Below are positions 24,691 to 32,456 of a stretch of DNA of 64,000 nucleotides, in pieces (the stretch's first letter is position 1; the number at the start of each line of letters is the position of its first letter). A program made the position numbers and the translations under genes. The notes beneath the pieces were generated by a model. The model had not been told where the DNA came from, did not search any database, and was given only the letters and a program-made list of their open reading frames with translations. This DNA is from Flavobacterium endoglycinae (GTDB lineage Bacteria; Bacteroidota; Bacteroidia; Flavobacteriales; Flavobacteriaceae): positions 1,387,001 to 1,451,000 of the forward strand of contig NZ_CP071448.1 in NCBI RefSeq assembly GCF_017352115.1. The letters are read 5' to 3'.

Positions 24691-26667
24691 ATGACTTTCA
24701 AAGAACAAATACAACAAGGAATACCTTCTATATTACCACCAAAACAGGCATACGATCCAGCGATTAATCATGCTCCGAAACGAAAAGAAATCCTTTCGGC
24801 AGAAGAAAAAAAGCTGGCGCTGAAAAATGCTTTGCGTTATTTCGATCCAAAACACCACGCTGAATTGCTTCCTGAATTTTCGGAAGAATTAGAAACTTAT
24901 GGGCGTATTTACATGTATCGTCTTCGCCCAGATTATAAAATGTACGCAAGACCAATTGATGAATATCCAGGAAAATCATTGCAGGCAAAAGCGATTATGC
25001 ACATGATCCAGAACAATTTGGATTATGCGGTGGCACAGCATCCGCATGAATTAATTACATATGGTGGAAACGGAGCTGTTTTCCAAAACTGGGCACAGTA
25101 TTTATTGACCATGCAATATTTGTCTGAAATGACAGATGAGCAAACTTTAACGATGTATTCTGGACATCCAATGGGATTATTTCCTTCTCATAAAGAAGCG
25201 CCGAGAGTGGTCGTAACAAACGGAATGGTAATCCCGAATTATTCCAAACCTGACGATTGGGAAAAAATGAATGCTCTTGGGGTTTCGCAATACGGACAAA
25301 TGACGGCGGGAAGTTATATGTATATCGGCCCGCAGGGAATTGTTCACGGGACTACGATTACGGTTTTAAACGGTTTTAGAAAAATAAAACAAAATCCAGA
25401 AGGGAGTTTATTTGTTACTTCTGGTCTTGGCGGAATGTCGGGTGCGCAGCCAAAAGCCGGAAATATTGCAGGTTGTATTACAGTCTGCGCCGAAGTAAAT
25501 CCGAAGATTACTAAAATCCGTCACGAACAAGGATGGATTAATGAAGTGGTGACTTCTACGGATGAATTGGTTGCCAGAGTAAATTCGGCGAAAGCCAAAA
25601 AAGAAACCGTTTCGATTGCTTATTTAGGAAATGTGGTCGATGTTTGGGAACGTTTCGATCAGGAAAATATCAAAATTGATTTAGGTTCAGATCAGACTTC
25701 GCTTCACAATCCATGGGCTGGAGGTTATTATCCGGTTGGAATTTCGTTTGAAGACGCCAACAAAATGATGGCTGAAAATCCTGATTTATTCAAAGAAAAA
25801 GTTCAAGAAAGTTTACGCCGTCATGCGGATGCTATCAACAAACATACTGCAAAAGGAACGTATTTCTTTGATTACGGAAATGCCTTTTTATTAGAAGCTT
25901 CCCGCGCTGGTGCAGATGTAATGGCAGAAAACAATATCGATTTTAAATATCCAAGTTACGTTCAGGATATTATGGGACCAATGTGTTTCGATTACGGATT
26001 TGGTCCTTTCCGTTGGGTTTGTACTTCTGGAAAACCGGAAGATTTACTAAAAACAGATGCCATTGCATGTGAAGTTTTAGAAAAAATGGCCGAAACTGCT
26101 CCCAATGAAATTCAGCAGCAAATGCAGGATAACATTAAATGGATTAAAGGTGCGCAGGAAAACAAACTGGTTGTAGGTTCACAAGCTCGTATTTTATATG
26201 CTGATGCAGAAGGAAGAATCAAGATTGCTGAAGCCTTTAATCAAGCCATTGCAAAAGGTGAAATTGGCGCTGTGGTTTTAGGGCGCGATCATCACGACGT
26301 TTCCGGAACTGACTCGCCTTACAGAGAAACTTCAAACATTTATGATGGATCACGTTTTACAGCCGATATGGCGATTCACAATGTGATTGGAGATAGCTTT
26401 AGAGGAGCAACTTGGGTTTCTATTCATAATGGTGGTGGCGTTGGCTGGGGAGAGGTTATAAACGGCGGATTTGGTATGGTTCTTGATGGTTCTACAGAGG
26501 CTTCAAAACGTTTAGCATCAATGCTTTTCTGGGATGTTAACAACGGAATTTCAAGACGAAGCTGGGCTCGAAATGAAGGTGCTGTTTTTGCTATAAAAAG
26601 AGCAATGGAAGTTGAGCCATTATTAAAAGTAACTTTACCCAACCTAGTTGATGAAAGTCTGCTTTAA
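24691..26667 (+). CDS. hutU: Urocanate hydratase
   Basis: A 658-residue NAD-dependent urocanase that turns urocanate into imidazolone propionate in histidine degradation. Conserved segments are HELITYGGNGAVFQNWAQY, QTLTMYSGHPMGLFPSH, the SGLGGMSGAQPKAGNIAGC glycine-rich NAD site and the C-terminal GDSFRGATWVSIHNGGGVGWGEVINGGF. The enzyme is about 100 residues longer than the usual 550-residue bacterial form, as in other Bacteroidota. No other hut gene is adjacent, so histidase and imidazolonepropionase must lie elsewhere. The 8-mer array upstream runs into the probable promoter. Confidence 0.93.
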   Translation: MTFKEQIQQGIPSILPPKQAYDPAINHAPKRKEILSAEEKKLALKNALRYFDPKHHAELLPEFSEELETYGRIYMYRLRPDYKMYARPIDEYPGKSLQAKAIMHMIQNNLDYAVAQHPHELITYGGNGAVFQNWAQYLLTMQYLSEMTDEQTLTMYSGHPMGLFPSHKEAPRVVVTNGMVIPNYSKPDDWEKMNALGVSQYGQMTAGSYMYIGPQGIVHGTTITVLNGFRKIKQNPEGSLFVTSGLGGMSGAQPKAGNIAGCITVCAEVNPKITKIRHEQGWINEVVTSTDELVARVNSAKAKKETVSIAYLGNVVDVWERFDQENIKIDLGSDQTSLHNPWAGGYYPVGISFEDANKMMAENPDLFKEKVQESLRRHADAINKHTAKGTYFFDYGNAFLLEASRAGADVMAENNIDFKYPSYVQDIMGPMCFDYGFGPFRWVCTSGKPEDLLKTDAIACEVLEKMAETAPNEIQQQMQDNIKWIKGAQENKLVVGSQARILYADAEGRIKIAEAFNQAIAKGEIGAVVLGRDHHDVSGTDSPYRETSNIYDGSRFTADMAIHNVIGDSFRGATWVSIHNGGGVGWGEVINGGFGMVLDGSTEASKRLASMLFWDVNNGISRRSWARNEGAVFAIKRAMEVEPLLKVTLPNLVDESLL

Positions 26668-26697
26668 ACTAAAACAGAACATTTAATTCTTAATAAT

Positions 26698-27234
26698 ATG
26701 AAAACATTCAAATTAGTTCCGATTTTGCTGCTTTTGATTCTTTCTTCTTGCAGCAGTATAACTGTATATTCTGACTATGACAAAACAGTCGATTTTGCGC
26801 CCTATAAAACGTATGCTTTCTTTAAGCCCGGAATTGATAAGGTCGAGGTTTCTGATTTGGATAAAAGACGTATTCTTCACGCCATCGACAATGAAATGCA
26901 GGCTAAAGGTTTAACCAAAAGTGACAATCCTGATTTATTAGTCAACATTTTTACCAAATCAAGAGAGCAGGTAAATGTAAATCAATTTAATGCTGGCTGG
27001 GGTTATGGCTGGGGCTGGGGTTGGAATCCGTGGTTGATGTACGGTAACCAGACTTCGGTTTCAACTTCTACTGAAGGCACATTATATATTGACTTAATCG
27101 ATGCCAAAAAGAAAGAAATGATCTGGCAGGGTGAAGGTCAGGGAACTTTAACTAAAAACGTTGACAAAAAAGACGAGAAAGTAGCTGAGTTCGTAAACAA
27201 AATTTTAGCTCAATATCCGCCGGTTAAAAAATAA
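26698..27234 (+). CDS. DUF4136 lipoprotein
   Basis: A 178-residue protein with a lipobox (LLLLILSSCSS, Cys19) and a DUF4136 pattern: SITVYSDYDKTVDFAPYKTYAFF, then DKRRILHAIDNEMQAKGLTKS, a Gly/Trp-rich loop (GWGYGWGWGWNPWLMYG), and TLYIDLIDAKKKEMIWQGEGQG. The family is found on the outer or periplasmic face of many Gram-negative bacteria and has no established role. It starts 30 bases after hutU with no terminator evident between them, so it may be co-transcribed. The promoter and leader ORF for ilvA begin right at its stop codon. Confidence 0.85.
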   Translation: MKTFKLVPILLLLILSSCSSITVYSDYDKTVDFAPYKTYAFFKPGIDKVEVSDLDKRRILHAIDNEMQAKGLTKSDNPDLLVNIFTKSREQVNVNQFNAGWGYGWGWGWNPWLMYGNQTSVSTSTEGTLYIDLIDAKKKEMIWQGEGQGTLTKNVDKKDEKVAEFVNKILAQYPPVKK

Positions 27235-27239
27235 TTATC

Positions 27240-27247
27240 TATTTTTG
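27240..27247 (+). promoter_or_regulatory. -7 promoter element of the ilvA leader
   Basis: TATTTTTG fits TAnnTTTG and lies 17 nt before the leader peptide ATG at 27265. No clear -33 TTG was seen; the site overlaps the end of the DUF4136 gene region. Confidence 0.55.
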
Positions 27248-27264
27248 CTATTCAATTAGTTAAA

Positions 27265-27324
27265 ATGACAAACTATACTAACATTATTATCGCTATTATT
27301 AGCATTATTGCAATTCAGCAGTAA
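27265..27324 (+). CDS. Ile-rich leader peptide of ilvA (attenuator peptide)
   Basis: A 19-codon ORF encoding MTNYTNIIIAIISIIAIQQ and stopping at TAA 27322-27324. Eight of its 19 codons are Ile, in runs of three, two and two, and none is Val or Leu. It lies directly behind a -7 promoter element and 38 nt before a strong intrinsic terminator, in front of threonine deaminase, the first enzyme of isoleucine synthesis. This is the classical shape of a transcription-attenuation leader: scarcity of charged tRNA-Ile would stall the ribosome on the Ile runs. Length and codon bias make a chance ORF very unlikely. There is no Shine-Dalgarno, as is normal in this phylum. Confidence 0.88.
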   Translation: MTNYTNIIIAIISIIAIQQ

Positions 27325-27328
27325 TGGC

Positions 27329-27385
27329 GAGGTGTTATATCAGTATGTAAAATATAATTTATAAACCTCCCAGCTCGGGAGGTTT
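27329..27385 (+). promoter_or_regulatory. Attenuator: antiterminator half-site and terminator for ilvA
   Basis: The terminator is a 9-bp stem, AAACCTCCC (27363-27371) and GGGAGGTTT (27377-27385), followed by TTTATTTT. The segment GAGGTGTTATA (27329-27339), beginning 4 nt after the leader stop codon, can instead pair with TATAAACCTC (27360-27369) over ten base pairs with one bulged G, which removes the terminator 5' arm. A ribosome that finishes the leader would cover this segment and allow termination, and one stalled on the Ile codons would leave it free and prevent termination. Confidence 0.82.
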
Positions 27386-27414
27386 TTTATTTTAAACGAA
27401 ATTTAATATTAGCG

Positions 27415-27486
27415 CCGAATTGTACCAATTTTCACGATTTACTTTTTAATTAAAAAATAAAAATTAATTCAATTGGTATAATTCGG
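27415..27486. repeat. Inverted repeat between the attenuator and ilvA
   Basis: CCGAATTGTACCAATT (27415-27430) and AATTGGTATAATTCGG (27471-27486) are complementary at 15 of 16 positions, with a 40-nt AT-rich interior. It lies 19 nt before the ilvA ATG and could be a large leader hairpin, a regulator site or the trace of an inserted element. Confidence 0.55.
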
Positions 27487-27504
27487 GGCAGAAAAACAAA
27501 CAAA

Positions 27505-28749
27505 ATGGATTTATTCAACGAAGTACTTAACGCCAAAAAGCAGCTTGAAGATGTAGTTGCGGCGACGCCTTTAACACAAAACCTTAATCTTTCAGACGAA
27601 TTTGAATCGACTATTTTATTAAAAAGAGAAGATTTACAAATTGTTCGTTCGTATAAAATTCGGGGTGCGTACCATAAGATTTCTTCGTTAAATGAAAAAG
27701 AAAAAGCAAACGGAATCGTCTGTGCCAGTGCTGGAAATCATGCACAAGGTGTTGCTTATTCTTGCAATCTTTTAAAAATTCACGGTAAAATTTACATGCC
27801 GAAAACCACTCCAAAACAAAAAGTAAAACAAGTTCAATTATTTGGAAAATCGTTTGTAGAAATTGTTTTAACGGGAGATACTTTTGATGATGCTTATGCT
27901 TCTGCAACGGCTGATGCCATCAAAAATCATAAAACTTTTATTCATCCTTTTGATGACGAAAAAGTAATCGCTGGACAAGGAACTGTGGGATTAGAAATCT
28001 TAGAAAGTTTTAAAGAACCAATCGATTATGTTTTTGTTCCCATTGGCGGCGGCGGATTGGCTTCGGGCTTATCGGAAGTTTTTAAACATTTAAGTCCTCA
28101 TACCAAAATTATTGGCGTGGAACCAAAAGGAGCTCCTTCGATGAAAACTTCCATTGAAGAAAATAAAAATACCCCTTTACAAACAATTGATAAATTTGTA
28201 GATGGTGCCGCTGTAAAACAAGTTGGCGATAAAACTTTTGAAATTTGCCGTTATAATTTAGAAGATGTGATTTTGGTTCCCGAAGGAAAAGTCTGCACCA
28301 CGATTTTAAGATTGTATAATGAAGAAGCAATGGTAGTAGAACCTGCTGGTGCTTTAACGATCGCGGCTTTGGATTTTTATAAAGATAAAATCAAAGGAAA
28401 AAATGTGGTTTGCATTGTGAGCGGAAGTAATAATGACATCGAAAGAACTGCCGAAATTAAAGAACGATCGTTACTTTACGAAGGTTTAATGCATTATTTT
28501 ATGATTCAGTTTCCGCAGCGTCCGGGCGCTTTAAAAGAATTTGTCAATAATATTTTAGGACCGGATGATGATATTACATATTTCCAGTTTCATAAGAAAA
28601 ACAACCGTGAAGTAGGTTCTGTTGTCGTAGGATTAGAGCTGAAAAACAAAAACGATATTATGGCCATCAAAATGAATATGACTCAAAATGGTTTTGAATT
28701 TCAATACCTAAATGACAATCAGGATTTGTTTACACAATTAATTGGATAA
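27505..28749 (+). CDS. ilvA: Threonine ammonia-lyase (threonine deaminase)
   Basis: A 414-residue PLP enzyme that converts threonine to 2-oxobutyrate, the committed step of isoleucine synthesis. The PLP lysine is Lys51 in VRSYKIRGAYHK, followed by CASAGNHAQGVAYSC, the glycine loop VPIGGGGLASGLSEV and a C-terminal regulatory ACT-like domain (about 324-410, LMHYFMIQFPQRPGALKEF). The length and single ACT-like domain match the short Bacillus-type IlvA rather than the two-domain enterobacterial form. It follows an Ile-codon leader and terminator, so it appears to be controlled by isoleucine supply. No ilvBNCD gene is adjacent, unlike the gene order in many relatives. Confidence 0.95.
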   Translation: MDLFNEVLNAKKQLEDVVAATPLTQNLNLSDEFESTILLKREDLQIVRSYKIRGAYHKISSLNEKEKANGIVCASAGNHAQGVAYSCNLLKIHGKIYMPKTTPKQKVKQVQLFGKSFVEIVLTGDTFDDAYASATADAIKNHKTFIHPFDDEKVIAGQGTVGLEILESFKEPIDYVFVPIGGGGLASGLSEVFKHLSPHTKIIGVEPKGAPSMKTSIEENKNTPLQTIDKFVDGAAVKQVGDKTFEICRYNLEDVILVPEGKVCTTILRLYNEEAMVVEPAGALTIAALDFYKDKIKGKNVVCIVSGSNNDIERTAEIKERSLLYEGLMHYFMIQFPQRPGALKEFVNNILGPDDDITYFQFHKKNNREVGSVVVGLELKNKNDIMAIKMNMTQNGFEFQYLNDNQDLFTQLIG

Positions 28750-28756
28750 AAAACAT

Positions 28757-28788
28757 AAAAGGCTGTCAAATACTTATGACAGCCTTTT
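28757..28788. terminator. Bidirectional terminator after ilvA
   Basis: The 12-bp arms AAAAGGCTGTCA (28757-28768) and TGACAGCCTTTT (28777-28788) pair perfectly, followed by AAAAA/TTTT on the two strands. It lies between ilvA and the convergent GH30 gene ending at 28833. Confidence 0.82.
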
Positions 28789-28832
28789 AAAAATCAAATA
28801 TAAAATTACTAATTGAATTCTAGATTTGTAAT

Positions 28833-30980
28833 TTATTGCTTAATGACTTTTTTAGAATAAGAACCTTGATTGTCATTTACTCTCACAATGTAAACGCCTT
28901 TTGGAAGTCTTGAAACTTCAATTTCAGAAATGTTTCCTTTTACAAAATTCACGTCTTTCTTTAAAACAGACTGTCCGCCTACATTGAAAATCTGTACTTC
29001 TGCATTTCCTTCATGATTGGTATCAATTTTTAAATGATCGCTTACTTCATCAATAAAAACCATCATATCAACTGTACTTTCATTTTCATCGGTTATTGCT
29101 AACGCTTTTTTAGCTGTAGATTCAACTTGAACAAACTGCCACTGCTGATTCAGTCCTCCTGTATAATCCCAAACCTGAATATTTGCTCCATTTGCCGTAG
29201 AAACATTTTCAACATCAAGAGATTTACCTGTGTTAACGTTGGTAATTTTATAATATCCTCCGCCAAGACTAGCAACAGTCCATTTAAATTCATTCGAATT
29301 AGCGAAAGTTCTTTGCTGTACTTTCAGTCCATTTGCTGTTCCGTTATTTTCAACTGCAAGATACATTCCTGTCGATTTAACTATAATGTAATAATTTCCT
29401 GCTCCGTCAGAAACAAATTTCCAGCGCTGGTTATTTCCTCCTCCATTTGTAATATCATACTGCTGGATTCTACCGCCGCTTACTGTTGAATTATCTGCTA
29501 CATCAAGTCCTTTATTACTGTTTCTTGAAATGATATTATAATATCCCGGAAAACCTGTTGGAGGCGGTGTACCTGCTCCCCATGTAAAAGTAACGGCTGC
29601 TGAGCCCGGAATTGTGTAATTAAATGCCGATGATCCTGAAACTACTTTTATAGTATTTGATGATCCTGAATTGTACACCACAAGTGCTGTTGAACCATCG
29701 GGATTTTTAAAAGCAACTGACTGAATACTTCCGTTTGTGCTTGAAGATCCAATTCGTACTGCTCCGGGTTTTACAAATTTTGAAATTTGTCCAATAATAT
29801 AAAACGCCACATTTTTAGTATAACTTGTACTGTTATTTACTGTTATAGCGCCTAAACAAGTATTGCATCCGCCTGGAGTACGTGGGCCTAAACTTGAATT
29901 ATTAGCAGCATTCCATTCTAAAACGGTCTTAGACCAATTATTAGTACTTCCAATTACTACGTTCTGCATGTGCCAGCCAAAGTCACCGCCAAAGTTTCCG
30001 CCAGAACCTGTATATTGTTCTGTAAAATAAACGTTTTTATTCGTAGAATTTTTTACTGTAGACATTGCAGAGATATTTCCTAAATACAAGTGAAATGCTG
30101 CTCCATCAACGTAAGAGCTATTATTGAGAACATCAATTGGGTAAGCCGTATTATCACAGTTATGGTCGAAAGCTATAATTTTCACATTTCCAAAACCAGC
30201 CGATGCCATTTGAGGACCAAGCTGTTGATTAATAAAATTCTTTTGTTCTGTAGAATTCATCAACATACTTGGTTCATTATTAGGGTTTTCAGGTTCGTTT
30301 TGAGGAGTAATTGCCCAAATAGGAATTCCCTGCGCCTGCATAGCTTGAAGGTATTTTACAAAATACCTGGCATAAGCGGCATAGTATTGTGTCTGCAGAC
30401 TTCCTCCAACCCAAGATCCGTTGGTTTTCATCCATCTAGGTGCAGACCATGGTGTTGCGAGAATTTTGATATTAGGATTAATCTGCTGAATTTTTTTGAT
30501 GATCGGAATTAGATAGGTTAAATCCGGACCATTCAAACTGAAGTTATTCATATTAGTATCTCCAGAAGTTTCATTATAACTATAGGAAGAACTACTTAAA
30601 TCTGAAGCTCCAATACTAATACGAACTACACTGGCGTTTAATCCTGTTGTTGGATTGTATAGTTCATTTAATAATTGGTTCTGCTGTGTGGCAGCCATAC
30701 CGCTGATGACTTCACAGCTTCCCTCAGTAAGGGTGTAGCCGAAGCCATCCATAGTTTGATACGTTGTTCCAGCATTAACAGTTACAGTAGAAGCATTTGT
30801 CCCTGAATTGGCTCCAAAATTTACTGTTCCCTGAGTCTGCAATAAACTGCTTTTATCACCCGTTGTCAAAACAGGTGTAACAGTCTGAGCATTAACTTTA
30901 GTAATACATAAAAGCATTGCAATAATTGAGAATATCACAGCTTTTAATTGGTTTTTAGGTTTTTGTGTAGTTTTGTGCAT
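28833..30980 (-). CDS. Secreted GH30 glycoside hydrolase with ricin-type CBM and T9SS C-terminal domain
   Basis: A 715-residue multidomain protein. The signal peptide ends near Ala31 (ITKVNAQ). A GH30 catalytic domain covers about 70-475, with the acid/base Glu229 in TPQNEPE and nucleophile Glu321 in VYFTEQYTG, and DGFGYTLTEGSCE and ATPWSAPRWMKTNG as family hallmarks. A ricin-B/CBM13 beta-trefoil follows (about 490-625, QQYDITNGGGNNQRWKF, VWDYTGGLNQQWQF), then a type A T9SS sorting domain (about 640-715, VQIFNVGGQSVLKKDV, GVYIVRVNDNQGSYSKKVIKQ). It should therefore be secreted to the cell surface or medium by the type IX system. The GH30 group also includes beta-glucosylceramidase, beta-1,6-glucanase and xylanase, so the substrate is uncertain. 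Confidence 0.9.
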   Translation of the reverse strand: MHKTTQKPKNQLKAVIFSIIAMLLCITKVNAQTVTPVLTTGDKSSLLQTQGTVNFGANSGTNASTVTVNAGTTYQTMDGFGYTLTEGSCEVISGMAATQQNQLLNELYNPTTGLNASVVRISIGASDLSSSSYSYNETSGDTNMNNFSLNGPDLTYLIPIIKKIQQINPNIKILATPWSAPRWMKTNGSWVGGSLQTQYYAAYARYFVKYLQAMQAQGIPIWAITPQNEPENPNNEPSMLMNSTEQKNFINQQLGPQMASAGFGNVKIIAFDHNCDNTAYPIDVLNNSSYVDGAAFHLYLGNISAMSTVKNSTNKNVYFTEQYTGSGGNFGGDFGWHMQNVVIGSTNNWSKTVLEWNAANNSSLGPRTPGGCNTCLGAITVNNSTSYTKNVAFYIIGQISKFVKPGAVRIGSSSTNGSIQSVAFKNPDGSTALVVYNSGSSNTIKVVSGSSAFNYTIPGSAAVTFTWGAGTPPPTGFPGYYNIISRNSNKGLDVADNSTVSGGRIQQYDITNGGGNNQRWKFVSDGAGNYYIIVKSTGMYLAVENNGTANGLKVQQRTFANSNEFKWTVASLGGGYYKITNVNTGKSLDVENVSTANGANIQVWDYTGGLNQQWQFVQVESTAKKALAITDENESTVDMMVFIDEVSDHLKIDTNHEGNAEVQIFNVGGQSVLKKDVNFVKGNISEIEVSRLPKGVYIVRVNDNQGSYSKKVIKQ

Positions 30981-31367
30981 TTTTTTTGATTTTTTGTTAA
31001 TTAATTTTTTCTCATTTATTAAGGATTATTTTATTAAAACAGCACAATATTATATCAATTTCAGCGAAATCGTTTTTTTTGAAGCTTAACAAATACACAT
31101 CAATTGTAAAAATTACCTTAACAAAAACTTATCTAAAATTTTCATAACTATTTATAAATCAATTATTTAATTTTACAAATCGACAAAAAAAGTTCTCATA
31201 CCTTTTTACTTATTCCCAACACACTAAAAACCAATAAATTAGAAGACCTATACCAAAATAATTATTACAGCAAATGCAAAAAACACATTAGGTTTTAGTG
31301 ACAAATATCATGGAATGTACATGAACTTATGTTGTATTTTTACAGCTCATTTTTATTGCACAAAAAC
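30981..31367. other. 387-bp AT-rich divergent intergenic region
   Basis: This is very AT-rich DNA between the divergent GH30 and truncated haemoglobin genes. A TATTTTTA at 31335-31342 lies 25 nt before the haemoglobin ATG and could be a weak -7 element. No terminator, ORF or recognised repeat was seen, and no convincing promoter was found for the GH30 gene. Confidence 0.5.
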
Positions 31368-31778
31368 ATGGAAACTCTTAAAGATATTTCAACTCTCGAC
31401 GATATAAAACAAATGGTGAACAGCTTTTATGGAAATGTTCGTAAAGACGATTTGATTGGTCCCATTTTTAATGATAAATTACAGGACAGATGGGAACCCC
31501 ATCTTCAAAAAATGTACGGATTCTGGCAGACAATTTTATTTGATGTTCGTGCTTATTCTGGAACTCCTTTTCCTCCGCACAAACAATTACCGGTAGATAA
31601 AACTCATTTTGACCGTTGGATTGCGATTTTTAATTCGACTATCGATTCTCAATTTGCTGGTCCAATTACCGAAGAAGCCAAAATGCGAGCGACCAATATG
31701 GCTTTTATGTTCAGCCACAAAATTGAATATTTTAGAAATGCCGAAAACGAACTCAGAAATTCATCAGGGAAATCTTAA
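31368..31778 (+). CDS. Group III truncated haemoglobin
   Basis: A 136-residue protein taken from the ATG at 31368 (METLKDISTLDDIKQMV); an earlier in-frame ATG at 31329 would add a hydrophobic but unconserved stretch. The proximal haem ligand is His80 in the VDKTHFDRWIAIF block, and LIGPIFNDKLQDRW and YSGTPFPPHKQL fit the group III truncated globins. These small 2-on-2 globins bind O2, NO or related ligands; the role of group III is not well defined, but oxygen or NO handling is usually proposed. It is followed by a separate secreted hypothetical gene. Confidence 0.82.
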   Translation: METLKDISTLDDIKQMVNSFYGNVRKDDLIGPIFNDKLQDRWEPHLQKMYGFWQTILFDVRAYSGTPFPPHKQLPVDKTHFDRWIAIFNSTIDSQFAGPITEEAKMRATNMAFMFSHKIEYFRNAENELRNSSGKS

Positions 31779-31880
31779 AAGATATTTACATTACGATTGG
31801 AATACTATTTTTTATTAGATAAATTTGACTTAGCTGAAAAGCAAATAAAAGCCTCTTTGTAACTAACTAATAATTGTATA

Positions 31881-32321
31881 ATGAAAAAAGTATTCCTGTT
31901 TTTTGCCATCTGTTTCTCTTTTTTAAATCATGTAAATGCACAGCAAGCTCCTGTTTTTAATTTGTACAAAGGAACTCTTGATGGAAAAACACCTGTAACG
32001 ATTTATATTAAAACCGAAGAAAATCCCTGTACGGCAGATTTAATGTACACTTCAATGTACCGCTATAAATCAAACAAATGGATTCAGCTTTATATTACCC
32101 AAAATAAAAAAGTTGAAAATGAATTTGTAATGGTAGAACATGGTTTCAGCGGCGTTCTCATTTTAAAGAAAACCGGAAACACTTTCTCTGGTTTATGGAT
32201 TAGTCCAGATGCTAAAAAGCAGTTGAAAATTGATTTAAAAGAAGCTTCAATGACTAAAAAAGAGATTGAAAGCTATGAAAATGCAATGGAGAAAGTAAAT
32301 TATGAAAATAATGACTGCTAA
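31881..32321 (+). CDS. Small secreted hypothetical protein
   Basis: A 146-residue protein with a signal peptide (MKKVFLFFAICFSFLNHVNAQ) and a mature part that looks beta-rich: VFNLYKGTLDGKTPVTIYIKTEENPC, MYRYKSNKWIQLYITQ, FSGVLILKKTGNTFSGLWISPD, ending in an acidic helix and NDC. Two Cys residues (about 50 and the C-terminal one) could form a disulfide. No family was recognised. It is a single gene with a gap of about 100 bases on the 5' side and 135 on the 3' side. Confidence 0.5.
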   Translation: MKKVFLFFAICFSFLNHVNAQQAPVFNLYKGTLDGKTPVTIYIKTEENPCTADLMYTSMYRYKSNKWIQLYITQNKKVENEFVMVEHGFSGVLILKKTGNTFSGLWISPDAKKQLKIDLKEASMTKKEIESYENAMEKVNYENNDC

Positions 32322-32456
32322 AATCGCTTTCTTTCAACGCTTAAAAATCTACAAAAACGCAATAAAATAGTATTTCGAATAAAAATTTTGTGATGAATGA
32401 TAAAAAATCGACTCATAAATTCGTAATTTTACATTCTAATCTACATCGTTTTCGAA

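Noticed and set aside
28833..30980. A polysaccharide utilisation locus around the GH30 gene
   Set aside because: No SusC/SusD pair, regulator or other glycoside hydrolase is adjacent; the gene stands alone.
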